The notes under the pieces were generated by a model. It searched no databases and was not told the origin of the DNA. It saw nothing but the letters and a program-made list of their open reading frames with translations. The position numbers and the translations under genes were made by a program. DNA of 64,000 nucleotides from Bacteroides sp. M10 (GTDB taxonomy: Bacteria > Bacteroidota > Bacteroidia > Bacteroidales > Bacteroidaceae): positions 2,562,501 through 2,626,500 of the forward strand of contig NZ_CP060488.1 of NCBI RefSeq assembly GCF_014334015.1, written 5' to 3'. How positions within the stretch are numbered: position 1 is the first letter of the stretch; each line of letters opens with the position of its first letter. Below are positions 32,903 through 43,449 of the stretch, piece by piece.

Positions 32903-35900
32903 TTATGAGGCATCTCCCTTTCTTTCTTTATATTCTGTAGGAGTGACTCCCATGATTTTTTTGAAGCGCCTGCTAAAGTACTTCGGGTCATTGAAACCGG
33001 TCATATAAGCAATTTGGGAGAAACTGTATTCACTTTTTTCAATTAGCTGGGCGGCTCGTTTGATGCGCATTTCACATACGAAATCTACCGGAGTCAGCCC
33101 AACAATGGATTTTAATTTTCGGTAGAATACCGTACGGCTTAACATTAGTTTGTTGGCGAAGTCGTCGATGGTGATATCTGTATTATCCATTTGTTCCTCC
33201 ATAAACGCCATTACTTGTTGCATGAATTGTTCATCGTATGGAGTCACTTGAGGTTGTGAAGGCTCCCACCCATTTATATGATCCTCTTCTTGAGTATGCT
33301 CTGACAGTTTCGATAAATATAGATCTTGTAGCTGTTTACGTTGACGGAGCAGCGACAAGATTCTGGTTTTTAAGTATGTAGAGCTGAATGGTTTGGTAAT
33401 GTAGTCATCGATACCTTGTTCCAGTCCTGCTATCCGATCATCTAAAGAAGATTTTGCTGATAGTAATATAATAGGAATATGGCAGGTGTTATGATCGGCT
33501 TTGATTGCTTTCACCATGTCTAATCCATCCATGACCGGCATCATGACATCACTGATTATCAGATCCGGAATGTACTGCTGTGCATATTTTAATCCTTCTT
33601 TTCCATTTGCTGCTTCGAGAACAGTGTAAGTCTCTGACAGGATATTCCATAGGAAATGACGTAATTCATTGTTGTCTTCGACAATAAGAATGGAAGTTTT
33701 TTCATCCTCTGTGTCGGTTTTATTTTCATTCTCTGCGTATGCTGCCTTGAAGGATGTATTATCCGAATCTTCTTCAGTAGCTTGTATCGTCGGTGAATTA
33801 TTGTCACTGTCGGATAAAATAAATTCGGCTTGTTGATCGTCTGCAAATGCTTTTTCTTCCTTAGGAAGTGTGACAATGAATTCACTTCCACTTCCCGGCT
33901 CGCTTTTCACTTGGATATTTCCGTGATGTAATTCTATTAATTCGCGTACCAGTGAAAGCCCAATGCCGGATGAGGGCTGCAAGATATTGTATTGTGCCAG
34001 TGTTTCAAATCGATAAAATAGGGATTGTTGCTTTTCGGGAGCAATGCCAATGCCTTCATCGGATACGGAGATGGTGACTTGCTCCGAACCTGTTATCATA
34101 TTTACCGTTACTTTCTTCCCGTTCGGTGTATATTTGAAGGCATTTGAAAGTAGATTGAAGAATATCTTTTCAAATTTGTCACGGTCTACCCATGCGTATA
34201 TTTTGTCTGTATTAGTTTGAAGTTGGAAATCAATTCTCTTTTCTTTTGCTATAAGGTGGAAGCTTTCCATTATCTTCTGTAATTGGGAAACGAGTTCTGT
34301 CTTTTCTACCAACACTTTCATCTTCTTATTTTGGATTTTGCGGAAATCCAGTAGTTGATTAACCAGACGAAGCATACGTTCTGTGTTTTTATGTACCAAA
34401 TTTAGATGTTCCCGAACTGTCGGAGAGATTGCTTCATGCGCTAGAATTTCTGATACAGGGCTGGATATTAAAGTTAAAGGAGTGCGTAATTCATGTGAAA
34501 TATCAGTGAAGAAGCGTAATTTGATATTGGATAAATGTTGTTCCAAGTCAACCTGATGCCGCAAACGGTAGATATAGAACAGAATGTATACAATGATAGT
34601 AGTGAATAACACGAACATGACAATATAGAATAACCATGCCCAGTATGTTTCCCAAAAAGTGGGTAAAACATGAATGGGGAGAGTGCGTATATTATCGGTC
34701 CATACTCCGTCGCTATTGCTGGAACGGATTTGCAGTTGATATTCTCCGGCAGGTAAATTTATGTATGTTGCAGAGCGGTTATTACCGGCTTCGTTCCATT
34801 CTTCTTCCAGGCCTTGCAGACGATAGGCGTATTCGATGGCATCGGGATTTACATAATCAATGGCTGCAAATTGAAAGGTGACATTACGTTCCGAAGGATT
34901 TAGTTCCAGTTCTTTTATGTCATCAAGCGCTACATGAAGTTGACTTCCTTGTATTTTGAGTCCGGTAAATACAATAGGAGGTACATAAGAACTTTTTTTC
35001 ATTTGTTCTGTGTTGATTTCAAGTATCCCTTGATTGGTTCCGAGAACGATTTTCTTTTGACTGGTTAGTGTGGGAACTGCTTCAGTGAGGTTCAGTTCTC
35101 TCTGAAAGTAATTACTTCCATAATTCTCAAATGTTCCTTGTTGTGGATTGAATTTGGATATGGAGTTTTCGGAGATTACCCATAATTGTTTTTGAGTATC
35201 TTCGAGCATTGAAAGTACCAAATCGGAAGCTAATCCGTCTTTGATTGTATAACTTTTGAATTGTATATCTTCCGTGAGCAGATTTTTAGAGATAACCTGG
35301 CTGATTCCTCCGGTGAATGTTATTACATAAGTGTTTTTTCGACTGTCAGTAAATATTTGCATGACATCATTACTGCTAAGGCTGGAATCTACGTTAGGGA
35401 TACGGTTGCTATGATAGAACTTAATTTCTTCTGGCTGATCGAACTTATTGGAGAATGTAAGTAAACCATTGGTTGTGCCAATCAATAACACTCCGTTGGG
35501 GGCTTCTGCGATATGTCTTATTTTGAGTGAAGTAGAAACAGGATAGTTTTTCAGCCGGTTGCCGCTATGAATAAAGTTGGTAGAACCATCAGGTACGTGT
35601 GATAATAGGTTGAGACCACCTCCATAACATGCGATCCATATATTGTCATGGCTATCCTGAATAATACTATAGACACTATTGTTACTTAAACTGTATGTAT
35701 CTTGTGGCTGATGGACGAATTGTTGTAAAAGATAAGAGTGTTCGTTTTTCTTCTTTAGAAGGATGAGGCCGTCTTTTTTGGTTCCCATCCATATATTTCC
35801 TTGTTTATCTTCCATAAAACAGTACACACTTTTTCCGAAAGTAACCTCTTGAGGGGTGATTATACCCTGTGGAGAAAGGTAGCCTTCTAATGTCCCATCC

Positions 35901-37282
35901 GGACGGTAAATTCTGACGTTTCCCTTTTTGGAAGCAACCCAGAGACGTTTCTGTTTGTCGGCAAGAAAAGCACGTATTTCCAATCCATTGTCTATGGGGC
36001 GTATTTTGTATTTATTGGGATAGAAAGATATTTTGTCTACGCCCCGGTCATTGGTAATCCATACATTCTGTTGCCGGTCGGTATAATAATAACGAATAGA
36101 GGGGGCAAATAGGGAAGCGGGATTGTTTTCATCTGCAAAGTATAGTTTCAGTTGATTACTGTCGCGATCATAATAGCACAAATGCCCTTTTTGAGGACTC
36201 ATCCATAGTGTACCTTCATGGTCTTCAAAGATCATGTATCGGTTGTCGCGTTCATATTGGATCAGGTTTTGTATAGGAGCTGTGAAGTGCTGTTTATCTC
36301 CTGTTTGCAGATTTAGCTTTATCACACCGGAGGTATTGGCAAAGATCCAGACTTCTCCGGTTTTGTCCTGATAAAAAAAATGAGCTTCATTGGATGGCTG
36401 GGTGGCTGTCTGTATATTAAAATGCTGGAATTTTTTCTTTTCTGTATCGTATGTTATAAATCCGTTGTCAGTTCCTAAGCCGATCCTGTCATTAGAAGGG
36501 GAAATGGAAGATATGGAATAGATATCTGTGACAGAACATGGTAGTTCCTGGAATTTTATATTTCCGTTCTTGGGATCATATATTGCGATTTTTCCGGAAG
36601 TTGAGATAAGATATATTTTCTTATTATATTCTTTTACCATTTTAAACGGATAATCGCTGTTGATTCGTTTTTTTCCGATGATGGTTACTCCCTTATCTGT
36701 CATGATCCATTCGTCCCCGTCGGAATCTTCGTAAATGTCGAATATCTTGTTTCCTTTTAAATTTTGGTTAAAGCTGCTGTATAATATGATATCTTTTCCT
36801 TCTTTGCAGGTTTGCTCATTGATTCTGAAAGCATAACCTTGTTCACAGGTGATCCACGTAATTCCTTTATTTAAGGTATAGATATTGCTGACTATGTTGG
36901 TTTGTTGCAGGGATGATTCAATAGGAAGGAGTATGTCAATAAACTTCTCTGTCTGAATATCAAATAGATATGCACGGTTATCATAAGATTTGCACCATAT
37001 ATCTCCGTCTTTGCTTTCTGTAATATAAGAGAAACGGTTAGTCGTTAAAGTACAGCCGTCTCCCGGAAATGCTTTGTAATTTTTAAATGTGTATCCGTCG
37101 AATTTGTTTAGTCCATTCCAGGTGGCGAACCAAAGAAATCCTTTTTTGTCTTGCATTATATTCACTACTACTCCTTGCGAAAGACCATTATTGACAGAGA
37201 AGTGTTTAATCTGGCAAAGAGGTTGAGCTGCTATAGTCAGACTGGTGTATAAGCATAAAAGGAAAACATAGAGTGTCTTCAT
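32903..37282 (-). CDS. Hybrid two-component system regulator (HTCS), pectin locus
   Basis: The 1459-residue protein has a signal peptide, about 14 Reg_prop propeller repeats ('DKKGFLWFATWNGLNKFDG', 'DSHDNIWIACYGGGLNLL'), a Y_Y_Y domain (about 780-870), and one membrane helix (883-905). A histidine kinase follows with phospho-acceptor H930 (DISHELRTPL) and HATPase boxes, then a receiver with D1245 (IISDVMMP), and a C-terminal AraC helix-turn-helix pair (about 1355-1455). It should sense a pectin oligosaccharide in the periplasm and activate the divergent and neighbouring operons. The gene is divergent from GH28; a minus-strand -7 box TATTTTTG lies at 37306-37313. Confidence 0.95.
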   Translation of the reverse strand: MKTLYVFLLCLYTSLTIAAQPLCQIKHFSVNNGLSQGVVVNIMQDKKGFLWFATWNGLNKFDGYTFKNYKAFPGDGCTLTTNRFSYITESKDGDIWCKSYDNRAYLFDIQTEKFIDILLPIESSLQQTNIVSNIYTLNKGITWITCEQGYAFRINEQTCKEGKDIILYSSFNQNLKGNKIFDIYEDSDGDEWIMTDKGVTIIGKKRINSDYPFKMVKEYNKKIYLISTSGKIAIYDPKNGNIKFQELPCSVTDIYSISSISPSNDRIGLGTDNGFITYDTEKKKFQHFNIQTATQPSNEAHFFYQDKTGEVWIFANTSGVIKLNLQTGDKQHFTAPIQNLIQYERDNRYMIFEDHEGTLWMSPQKGHLCYYDRDSNQLKLYFADENNPASLFAPSIRYYYTDRQQNVWITNDRGVDKISFYPNKYKIRPIDNGLEIRAFLADKQKRLWVASKKGNVRIYRPDGTLEGYLSPQGIITPQEVTFGKSVYCFMEDKQGNIWMGTKKDGLILLKKKNEHSYLLQQFVHQPQDTYSLSNNSVYSIIQDSHDNIWIACYGGGLNLLSHVPDGSTNFIHSGNRLKNYPVSTSLKIRHIAEAPNGVLLIGTTNGLLTFSNKFDQPEEIKFYHSNRIPNVDSSLSSNDVMQIFTDSRKNTYVITFTGGISQVISKNLLTEDIQFKSYTIKDGLASDLVLSMLEDTQKQLWVISENSISKFNPQQGTFENYGSNYFQRELNLTEAVPTLTSQKKIVLGTNQGILEINTEQMKKSSYVPPIVFTGLKIQGSQLHVALDDIKELELNPSERNVTFQFAAIDYVNPDAIEYAYRLQGLEEEWNEAGNNRSATYINLPAGEYQLQIRSSNSDGVWTDNIRTLPIHVLPTFWETYWAWLFYIVMFVLFTTIIVYILFYIYRLRHQVDLEQHLSNIKLRFFTDISHELRTPLTLISSPVSEILAHEAISPTVREHLNLVHKNTERMLRLVNQLLDFRKIQNKKMKVLVEKTELVSQLQKIMESFHLIAKEKRIDFQLQTNTDKIYAWVDRDKFEKIFFNLLSNAFKYTPNGKKVTVNMITGSEQVTISVSDEGIGIAPEKQQSLFYRFETLAQYNILQPSSGIGLSLVRELIELHHGNIQVKSEPGSGSEFIVTLPKEEKAFADDQQAEFILSDSDNNSPTIQATEEDSDNTSFKAAYAENENKTDTEDEKTSILIVEDNNELRHFLWNILSETYTVLEAANGKEGLKYAQQYIPDLIISDVMMPVMDGLDMVKAIKADHNTCHIPIILLSAKSSLDDRIAGLEQGIDDYITKPFSSTYLKTRILSLLRQRKQLQDLYLSKLSEHTQEEDHINGWEPSQPQVTPYDEQFMQQVMAFMEEQMDNTDITIDDFANKLMLSRTVFYRKLKSIVGLTPVDFVCEMRIKRAAQLIEKSEYSFSQIAYMTGFNDPKYFSRRFKKIMGVTPTEYKERKGDAS

Positions 37283-37364
37283 GATATTATAAATTATGTG
37301 TAGAGCAAAAATAAATAAAACTGGATTAAAAAGGAAATTTAAAATAGTGATTGAACATAAAATG

Positions 37365-37451
37365 CACGCTTTTGCATATTTAATCCACCTGTCTATCCTC
37401 TATCAAGCACAATTATTACCCTATAAAGAGAGAAGATACCTCGTACTTTTG
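37365..37451 (+). promoter_or_regulatory. GH28 promoter with putative HTCS operator
   Basis: CACGCTTTTGCATATTTAAT (37365-37384) differs from 24410-24429 at two of 20 positions. A perfect -7 box TACTTTTG lies at 37444-37451, 79 bp downstream, with no TTTG -33. The greater distance than the 45 bp at the other two promoters may indicate a different mode, or that the site also serves the divergent HTCS gene. Confidence 0.55.
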
Positions 37452-37494
37452 TTTTGACAATTAGAACTAGTAAAATTTTAAATGAGAACTATAA

Positions 37495-39036
37495 ATGAAA
37501 CGTCTATTTATTTGTGTAGTGGGACTTGTTATAGCCGTAACCGCATGGGCTCGTACCTTTAATATGAAGGAGCTTGGAGCTGATCCCCGAGGTATTGAAT
37601 CTTGTACGGAGTTAATAAACCAAACGATTGAAAAAGCATCTTCTGAAGGTGGAGGAACTATTTATTTCCCGGCAGGTGTTTATTTGACAGCCACTATCTA
37701 CATGAAAAGTAATATAACTTTGTATGTGGAGTCCGGAGCTGTTCTTCGTTTTTCAGATCGTTTTGAAGATTATCTTCCTTTTGTGAAGATTCGTTGGGAA
37801 GGTACAGTGATGAATACTTTGTCTCCCCTGATTTATGCGCATGATGCGGAGAATTTGACTATAACCGGGCGTGGAACACTGGACGGTAATGGATTTAAAT
37901 GGTGGAGCTGGGAGAAAGAAACACGGGAACTGATTAAAAAAAACGGAGGAAAATTGCCTGCTTTGAATAAACTACAACGAATGTGGGAAGAGGCTAATGA
38001 AGAACTGGAAATCTCGGATTATTATAAACCTTCTTTAGAGCGTCGTATGTTTCGTCCTCCTTTTATTCAGTTTTATGAATGTAACAATGTGTTGATAGAG
38101 AATGTGAGAATTGTCAATTCTCCTTTTTGGACCATAAATCCGGCTTTTTGTGATAATGTAACAGTGCATGGAGTGACGATATATAACCCCTCAAAAGATC
38201 CAAAAGGTCCCAATACGGATGGAATAAACCCTTCTTCTTGCCGGAATGTACGTATTTCTGATTGTTTTATTAGTGTGGGAGATGATTGTATCACAATTAA
38301 ATCGGGGCGTGATGCTGATGGACGGAAATATGGAAAGGCATGTGAAAATATAACGATAACTAATTGTGTTATGCTTTCCGGTCATGGAGGGGTAGTTATT
38401 GGTAGTGAAATGTCAGGCGGTGTAAGGAGAGTGACAATTTCTAATTGTGTTTTCGATGGTACGGATTCTGGTATTCGTCTAAAGTCCTCGCGCGGGAGAG
38501 GAGGGGTCGTTGAAGAGCTTCGGGTAGATAATATCGTCATGAAGAATATTCAGCGGAATGCCTTCATTTTTGATTTGTTCTATGATAAAGAGTCAAAAAT
38601 AGAGCCTGTCAGTGAGCGGACTCCTGTTTTCCGGAACATTCATTTAAGCAATATTACAGGTTCTGATATCAAGCAAATTGGTTATATTAAAGGGATTGAA
38701 GAAATGCCCGTACAAGGCTTGTCCTTTTCAAATATTAATATGAAGGCAGAGGTTGGATTTATAGTTGATATTGCTGAAGATATTCGTTTTGATAATGTGG
38801 ATTTCTCATCGCAGACTGGTTCACCGTGGCAATTCAGTAAATGTAAGCAGATTGTTTTGAATAATATTAGATCTAAGTATCCTGTTATCGAACAAACGAT
38901 TGTTACATTTGAAGATGTCGATAATGCTATTATTAATGATTGTTTTCAGATGACTCCTGTGAAGGATTTTTATAAAGCTAATAACAGTCATATTATTGAA
39001 GGACATAATTATTGGAAAAAAGAGAGTTTCAAATAA
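37495..39036 (+). CDS. GH28 polygalacturonase
   Basis: The 513-residue exported protein (signal peptide to about TAWA) is a right-handed beta-helix with every GH28 motif: N240-T-D242-G, D263-D264 in VGDDCITIKSG, G-H297-G in SGHGGVVIGSE, and R328-L-K330 in GIRLKSS. It should hydrolyse alpha-1,4-galacturonan, releasing galacturonic acid or oligomers in the periplasm. The insert at about 150-180 ('LPALNKLQRMWEEANEELE') is longer than in endo-enzymes and suggests an exo-type pocket, which is inference. It ends before a bidirectional terminator. Confidence 0.93.
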   Translation: MKRLFICVVGLVIAVTAWARTFNMKELGADPRGIESCTELINQTIEKASSEGGGTIYFPAGVYLTATIYMKSNITLYVESGAVLRFSDRFEDYLPFVKIRWEGTVMNTLSPLIYAHDAENLTITGRGTLDGNGFKWWSWEKETRELIKKNGGKLPALNKLQRMWEEANEELEISDYYKPSLERRMFRPPFIQFYECNNVLIENVRIVNSPFWTINPAFCDNVTVHGVTIYNPSKDPKGPNTDGINPSSCRNVRISDCFISVGDDCITIKSGRDADGRKYGKACENITITNCVMLSGHGGVVIGSEMSGGVRRVTISNCVFDGTDSGIRLKSSRGRGGVVEELRVDNIVMKNIQRNAFIFDLFYDKESKIEPVSERTPVFRNIHLSNITGSDIKQIGYIKGIEEMPVQGLSFSNINMKAEVGFIVDIAEDIRFDNVDFSSQTGSPWQFSKCKQIVLNNIRSKYPVIEQTIVTFEDVDNAIINDCFQMTPVKDFYKANNSHIIEGHNYWKKESFK

Positions 39037-39086
39037 ACAGGAACTGTCATATTGTTTCTGTTGAATTTTATTGTTGGGTAGATATG

Positions 39087-39125
39087 AGAAGAACGATATT
39101 ACATCATCTGTAATATCGTTCTTCT
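39087..39125. terminator. Bidirectional terminator between GH28 and the acyl-CoA synthetase gene
   Basis: Perfect 17-bp arms (AGAAGAACGATATTACA, 39087-39103, and complement 39109-39125) with a 5-base loop lie between two convergent genes. Confidence 0.85.
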
Positions 39126-39147
39126 ATTGATTAGAGTTGTTTATGAT

Positions 39148-40803
39148 TTACTTCTTATCGTTTTCGCGAATCTCCACCCGGCGGATTTTACCGCTGATTG
39201 TCTTCGGAAGCTCTTCTACGAACTCGATGACACGCGGATATTTATAAGGAGCAGTCACTTTCTTCACGTGATTCTGTAATTCCTTAATCAGTTCTTCTCC
39301 GGCACGTGCTTTATAGTCTTTGGATAGAACAATCGTAGCTTTTACCACCTGACCGCGAATCTCGTCGGGTACTCCGGTAATAGCACATTCCACAACAGCC
39401 GGATGAGTCATCAACGCACTTTCCACTTCGAATGGGCCGATGCGGTAACCGGAGCTCTTGATTACGTCGTCTGCACGACCGACAAACCAAAGGTAGCCGT
39501 CCTCGTCTTTCCAGGCAACATCGCCGGTGTAATAAATACCATCGTGCCAAGCTTCGTGAGTGCGTTCCGCATCCCGGTAGTATTCTTTGAAAAGTCCAAG
39601 AGGTTTACCTTTGCTGGTGCGGATTACAATTTGTCCTTGCTCACCCGCTTCAACAGAGCGGCCTTCATGGTCGATCAAGTCTACATCATATTGAGGATTC
39701 GGAAGCCCCATGCTTCCCGGTTTCGGTTCCATCCAAGGCATGGTGGCGATGGTAAGGGTTGTTTCTGTTTGTCCGAAACCTTCCATCAGTTTGATACCCG
39801 TCAGTTTCTTGAAAGTTTCAAATACAGCGGGGTTCAATGCTTCTCCGGCAATGGTGCAGTATTTTAGTGAAGACAAGTCGAACTTTGTCAGGTCTTCGTG
39901 AATCAAGAACCGGAAGATGGTAGGAGGTGCACAGAGAGAGGTGACATGATATTCCTGGATTTTTTCCAGAATAGCTGCCGGGGTAAACTTCTCGTGGTCG
40001 TAGACGAAGATATTGGCTCCGGCAATCCACTGTCCGTAGAGTTTGCCCCATACCGCTTTTCCCCAGCCGGTATCGGCAATGGTGAGGTGAAGACTGTTCT
40101 CGTCCAGGTTGTGCCAAAAACTACCGGTAACGATATGACCTAACGGATAAGTAAAGTCATGTGCCACCATCTTAGGTTCACCGGTAGTGCCGGAAGTAAA
40201 ATACATCAGAGAGATGTCGTCGTTAGTGTTCGCATGGCGCGGACGTACAAACGGAGCAGCATTTTCGATACCCTGATGGAAATCTTCGAAGCCTTCCGGG
40301 ATTTCCGGACCGACACTGACTAACTTTTCAACCGTGGGACATTCGGGAAGAGCATCTTTGATATGTTGCAGGATGATTCCTTCGCCGGCAGCTACGATCA
40401 TTTTGATGTCGGCAGCGTTGCAGCGATAGATAATATCCTTCTTGGTCAGCAAGTGAGTAGCCGGAATGACAGTTGCTCCTAGTTTGTGAAGAGCGATGGT
40501 GCTATACCAGAACTCATAACGGCGTTTCAGAATCAGCATCACCATGTCGCCACGGCCGATACCCAGGCTCTGGAAGTAAGAAGCGGTCATGTCCGTAGAT
40601 CGTTTCATGTCGGCAAATGAGAATTGGCGACTTTCGCCTTTGTCATTTGTCCAAAGTAAAGCGTTCTTGTCAGGTTGTTCGGCAGCCCAGGCGTCTACTA
40701 CGTCATAGCCGAAGTTGAAGTTCTCCGGGACGTTTATTTTCAAGTTTTTGATAAAATCCTCTTGTGAACTGAAAGAGGTCTGTGATAAAAATCTTTCTAC
40801 CAT
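39148..40803 (-). CDS. AMP-binding acyl-CoA synthetase (medium-chain/acetyl-CoA synthetase-like)
   Basis: The 551-residue adenylating enzyme has the P-loop-like motif '[19 protein letters not shown]', '[10 protein letters not shown]', '[38 protein letters not shown]' and the catalytic Lys near the end ('[14 protein letters not shown]'). It should activate a carboxylic acid with ATP and CoA; the substrate (acetate, propionate, a branched or aromatic acid) is not visible. It starts 7 bp after the XRE-cupin gene and may be controlled by it. Confidence 0.9.
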   Translation of the reverse strand: MVERFLSQTSFSSQEDFIKNLKINVPENFNFGYDVVDAWAAEQPDKNALLWTNDKGESRQFSFADMKRSTDMTASYFQSLGIGRGDMVMLILKRRYEFWYSTIALHKLGATVIPATHLLTKKDIIYRCNAADIKMIVAAGEGIILQHIKDALPECPTVEKLVSVGPEIPEGFEDFHQGIENAAPFVRPRHANTNDDISLMYFTSGTTGEPKMVAHDFTYPLGHIVTGSFWHNLDENSLHLTIADTGWGKAVWGKLYGQWIAGANIFVYDHEKFTPAAILEKIQEYHVTSLCAPPTIFRFLIHEDLTKFDLSSLKYCTIAGEALNPAVFETFKKLTGIKLMEGFGQTETTLTIATMPWMEPKPGSMGLPNPQYDVDLIDHEGRSVEAGEQGQIVIRTSKGKPLGLFKEYYRDAERTHEAWHDGIYYTGDVAWKDEDGYLWFVGRADDVIKSSGYRIGPFEVESALMTHPAVVECAITGVPDEIRGQVVKATIVLSKDYKARAGEELIKELQNHVKKVTAPYKYPRVIEFVEELPKTISGKIRRVEIRENDKK

Positions 40804-40810
40804 GATGTTA

Positions 40811-41365
40811 TTACATAATTACTGCCAGAAAACGTACTGTTTTGCCATCGAGCGCTTTCATGCCATGTGGAAGTTTAGAGTTAAAATAGATACTATCGCC
40901 TTGGTTGAGGATGATTTCTTTGCCTTCGATGTTGATAAGCATACGTCCTTCGATGACAAGGTTGAATTCTTGTCCGTTATGTTGGTTATAATGGATTGGT
41001 TCGTCGTTTGCTTTCGGTTCAACAGTGACGATGAACGGATCGGCGGTACGGTTCATGAATCCTGAAGCCAGTGATTGGTATTTATAAGCTTTGGTACGTT
41101 CGATGCTGACTCCTTTGCCGGCACGGGTCACGAAGTAGCTGCTCATTTTAGGCTCTTCGCCAAACATCAGGGCGTCGAGAGCTATATTATACGTGCGGGC
41201 TATTTTTTGTAACATGCTGACAGAGATATCGTAGTCTCCGGTTTCTGCAAGTCGGTATTCTTCGGCAGAGATGTCGCTGTCGCGGGCGATATCCTCTGCG
41301 GTCAGTTCCAGTACATCACGTAATCCGCGGAGGCGTTCTGCGATCTGTTTAATTTGTTCATTCAT
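40811..41365 (-). CDS. XRE-cupin transcriptional regulator
   Basis: The 184-residue protein has an N-terminal XRE helix-turn-helix (about 8-65, '[25 protein letters not shown]') and a C-terminal cupin (about 105-180, '[44 protein letters not shown]'). This HTH-cupin architecture usually senses a small ligand. It is followed directly by the acyl-CoA synthetase gene and preceded by proC, so the synthetase substrate or product may be its ligand. Confidence 0.88.
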   Translation of the reverse strand: MNEQIKQIAERLRGLRDVLELTAEDIARDSDISAEEYRLAETGDYDISVSMLQKIARTYNIALDALMFGEEPKMSSYFVTRAGKGVSIERTKAYKYQSLASGFMNRTADPFIVTVEPKANDEPIHYNQHNGQEFNLVIEGRMLINIEGKEIILNQGDSIYFNSKLPHGMKALDGKTVRFLAVIM

Positions 41366-41405
41366 ACAAGTGGTTCGTATTTTTATGATTAATAATTCTA
41401 TGGTA

Positions 41406-42179
41406 TTATTTGGAGGCTTTCATGGCTTTGATGATAGCGGAGGTGAATCCGTTGTGTTCCAGTTCATTGATCCCCTTGATTGTGATTCCGCCCGGAGTGG
41501 TGACCTTGTCGATTTCTACGCTGGGGTGGGTGTCATTGTTCTGAATCAGTGCGGCTGCTCCTTTTAAGGATTGTGCTATCATCTGCATGGCATCTTTGGG
41601 ACGAAGTCCCATTTCGATTCCGGCTTGCATGGCTGCCTGAACGTATTTCAATACGTAAGCGATGCCGCAGGAGGTCAATGCGGTGGCTGCCGCTATTTTA
41701 TCTTCGGGAATAAGCATCACGGTTCCCATCTCGCTGAACAACCGGAGGATGAATTTGTCTTGTTCATCGTTCGTATTGCGGGCGGCAACAAGCGTCATAC
41801 TTTCCAGTTCGCTGATAGCGGTGTTCGGAATCAGGCGGAACATGGCCATTTCCGGTGCTACGACGTAATGAGCCAGTTCTTCAAAACTGATGCCGGCAGC
41901 TACGGAGATGAGTATCTGTTTGCTTTTCAGTTTCAATTCGCGCATCACCGGTTCCATAAACCACGGTTTGACAGCAAGGATGACAATATCTGCACCTGTG
42001 GCAGCTTCCACATTGCTGTTGGTGATAGAGATACCCGGAAATTCCTTTTTCAGTTTCTCTAGTTTTCCGGCACTCGGATTGGACACAATGATGTCCGAAT
42101 CGTCTATCAGACTTCCTTTTGCCAGGCCACGGGCTATTGAACCGCCCATGTTTCCTGCACCGATAATGGCTATTTTCAT
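41406..42179 (-). CDS. proC: Pyrroline-5-carboxylate reductase
   Basis: The 257-residue protein has the NAD(P)-binding motif 'AIIGAGNMGGSIARGL' at the start, 'ADIVILAVKPWFMEPVM', 'ISVAAGISFEELAHYV', and the C-terminal ProC signature region 'ALTSCGIAYVLKYVQAAMQAG' and 'VTTPGGITIKGINELEHNG'. It makes proline from pyrroline-5-carboxylate. It has its own consensus promoter after a terminator, so it is transcribed apart from the arginine genes and probably with the XRE-cupin and acyl-CoA synthetase genes. Confidence 0.95.
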   Translation of the reverse strand: MKIAIIGAGNMGGSIARGLAKGSLIDDSDIIVSNPSAGKLEKLKKEFPGISITNSNVEAATGADIVILAVKPWFMEPVMRELKLKSKQILISVAAGISFEELAHYVVAPEMAMFRLIPNTAISELESMTLVAARNTNDEQDKFILRLFSEMGTVMLIPEDKIAAATALTSCGIAYVLKYVQAAMQAGIEMGLRPKDAMQMIAQSLKGAAALIQNNDTHPSVEIDKVTTPGGITIKGINELEHNGFTSAIIKAMKASK

Positions 42180-42209
42180 ATACGCTTATTTTTAATGAGT
42201 TGTTAAAGG

Positions 42210-42240
42210 CAAAGGTAACAGTTAATTACGAAAAAACAAA
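42210..42240 (-). promoter_or_regulatory. Consensus promoter for proC
   Basis: On the minus strand TTTG (42237-42240) and TACCTTTG (42210-42217) are separated by exactly 19 bp, a perfect Bacteroides housekeeping promoter. It lies about 30 bp before the proC start and overlaps the argD terminator by two bases. Confidence 0.85.
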
Positions 42241-42284
42241 AAGCAGCCGGAATAAGAAATAAATTTCTAATAAAGGCTGCTTTT
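42239..42284 (-). terminator. Terminator after argD
   Basis: Arms AAAAGCAGCC (42239-42248) and GGCTGCTTTT (42275-42284) flank a 26-base loop, about 30 bp past the argD stop. It ends the arginine operon before proC. Confidence 0.75.
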
Positions 42285-42315
42285 ATCGTTGGCTGTTTAT
42301 TAATCAAATGAGCGA

Positions 42316-43437
42316 TTAGAGTACTTTCTTGAACCGGGCAAGGAAGTCTTCTGCTTCCTCCATAGTAAGACAGAGAGGAGGTAACAGGCGAAGTACATTC
42401 GTACCGCTTGCTCCGGTAAATACATGCTCGTCATAGATGAGGCGGCTGCGTAGTTCTTTGATGGGTTCTTCGAATTCGAGTCCGATCATGAGTCCGCGTC
42501 CGCGTACCTCTTTTATTTGCGGGAATTTCTTCAGTTCTTCCAGTAAGTAGTTGCCTACTACCTTTGCGTTTTCTATCAGATTTTCTTGCTCAATGACGTC
42601 CATTACAGCGAGTGCTGCCGAACATGCCAGATGGTTTCCACCGAAGGTAGTTCCCAATTGACCATATACCGGTTTAAACATCGGGCTGATTAGGACACCT
42701 GCCATCGGGAAACCGTTGCCGATACCTTTGGCTACAGTGATGATGTCCGGCTTGATGTCATTATATTGATGGGCGAAGAATTTACCGCTACGTCCATAGC
42801 CGCTTTGAATTTCATCGAGAATCAGGATCGTTCCTGTCTCGCTGCAAGCTTTGCGGAGTTCCTGCATAAATTCGGTGGTCGGTATCTTGATACCGCCTAC
42901 CCCTTGTATTCCTTCAATGATAACAGCACATGTGTCTCCTTTAGACAATTCCTGTTTCATCGCTTCCATATCGTTGAGCGGGAGATAGGTGACATGACCG
43001 TTATTGTTGATAGGGGCGATAATGGAAGGATTGTGAGTCGCTTCTACCGCCAGAGACGTCCGTCCGTGAAACGCCTTATTGAAAGATACGATTTTGGTAC
43101 GTCCGTTATAGAAGGAAGCCAGCTTCAAAGCGTTTTCGTTCGCTTCGGCTCCACTGTTAATCAGGAACAGGCTGTAGTCTTCGTAACCGGAAATTTTGCC
43201 CAGTCGTTCGGCTACCTCTTGTTGGAGCTTGTTGATGACAGAGTTTGAGTAGAAACCAAGTTTAGCCACCTGGTTACTGATCATTGCTGTATAGTGAGGG
43301 TGTGCATGTCCGATAGAGATAACGGCATGACCTCCGTAGAGATCCAGATATTCCGTTCCGTTCTCATCCCATACCTTGCAACCGTCGCCCTTGACAATGT
43401 TGATGTTATATAAAGGATATACGTCGAATAATTTCAT
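42316..43437 (-). CDS. argD: Acetyl/succinylornithine aminotransferase
   Basis: The 373-residue class-III PLP aminotransferase has 'LFLINSGAEANENALKLA', 'LILDEIQSGYGRSGKFFAHQ' and the Schiff-base Lys in 'IITVAKGIGNGFPMAG'. It transfers an amino group from glutamate to the N-acyl-glutamate semialdehyde. Bacteroides are known to use N-succinyl rather than N-acetyl intermediates at the transcarbamylase step, so the natural substrate may be the succinylated one. It follows argC by 12 bp. Confidence 0.93.
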   Translation of the reverse strand: MKLFDVYPLYNINIVKGDGCKVWDENGTEYLDLYGGHAVISIGHAHPHYTAMISNQVAKLGFYSNSVINKLQQEVAERLGKISGYEDYSLFLINSGAEANENALKLASFYNGRTKIVSFNKAFHGRTSLAVEATHNPSIIAPINNNGHVTYLPLNDMEAMKQELSKGDTCAVIIEGIQGVGGIKIPTTEFMQELRKACSETGTILILDEIQSGYGRSGKFFAHQYNDIKPDIITVAKGIGNGFPMAGVLISPMFKPVYGQLGTTFGGNHLACSAALAVMDVIEQENLIENAKVVGNYLLEELKKFPQIKEVRGRGLMIGLEFEEPIKELRSRLIYDEHVFTGASGTNVLRLLPPLCLTMEEAEDFLARFKKVL

Positions 43438-43449
43438 AATTCTTTGTTT

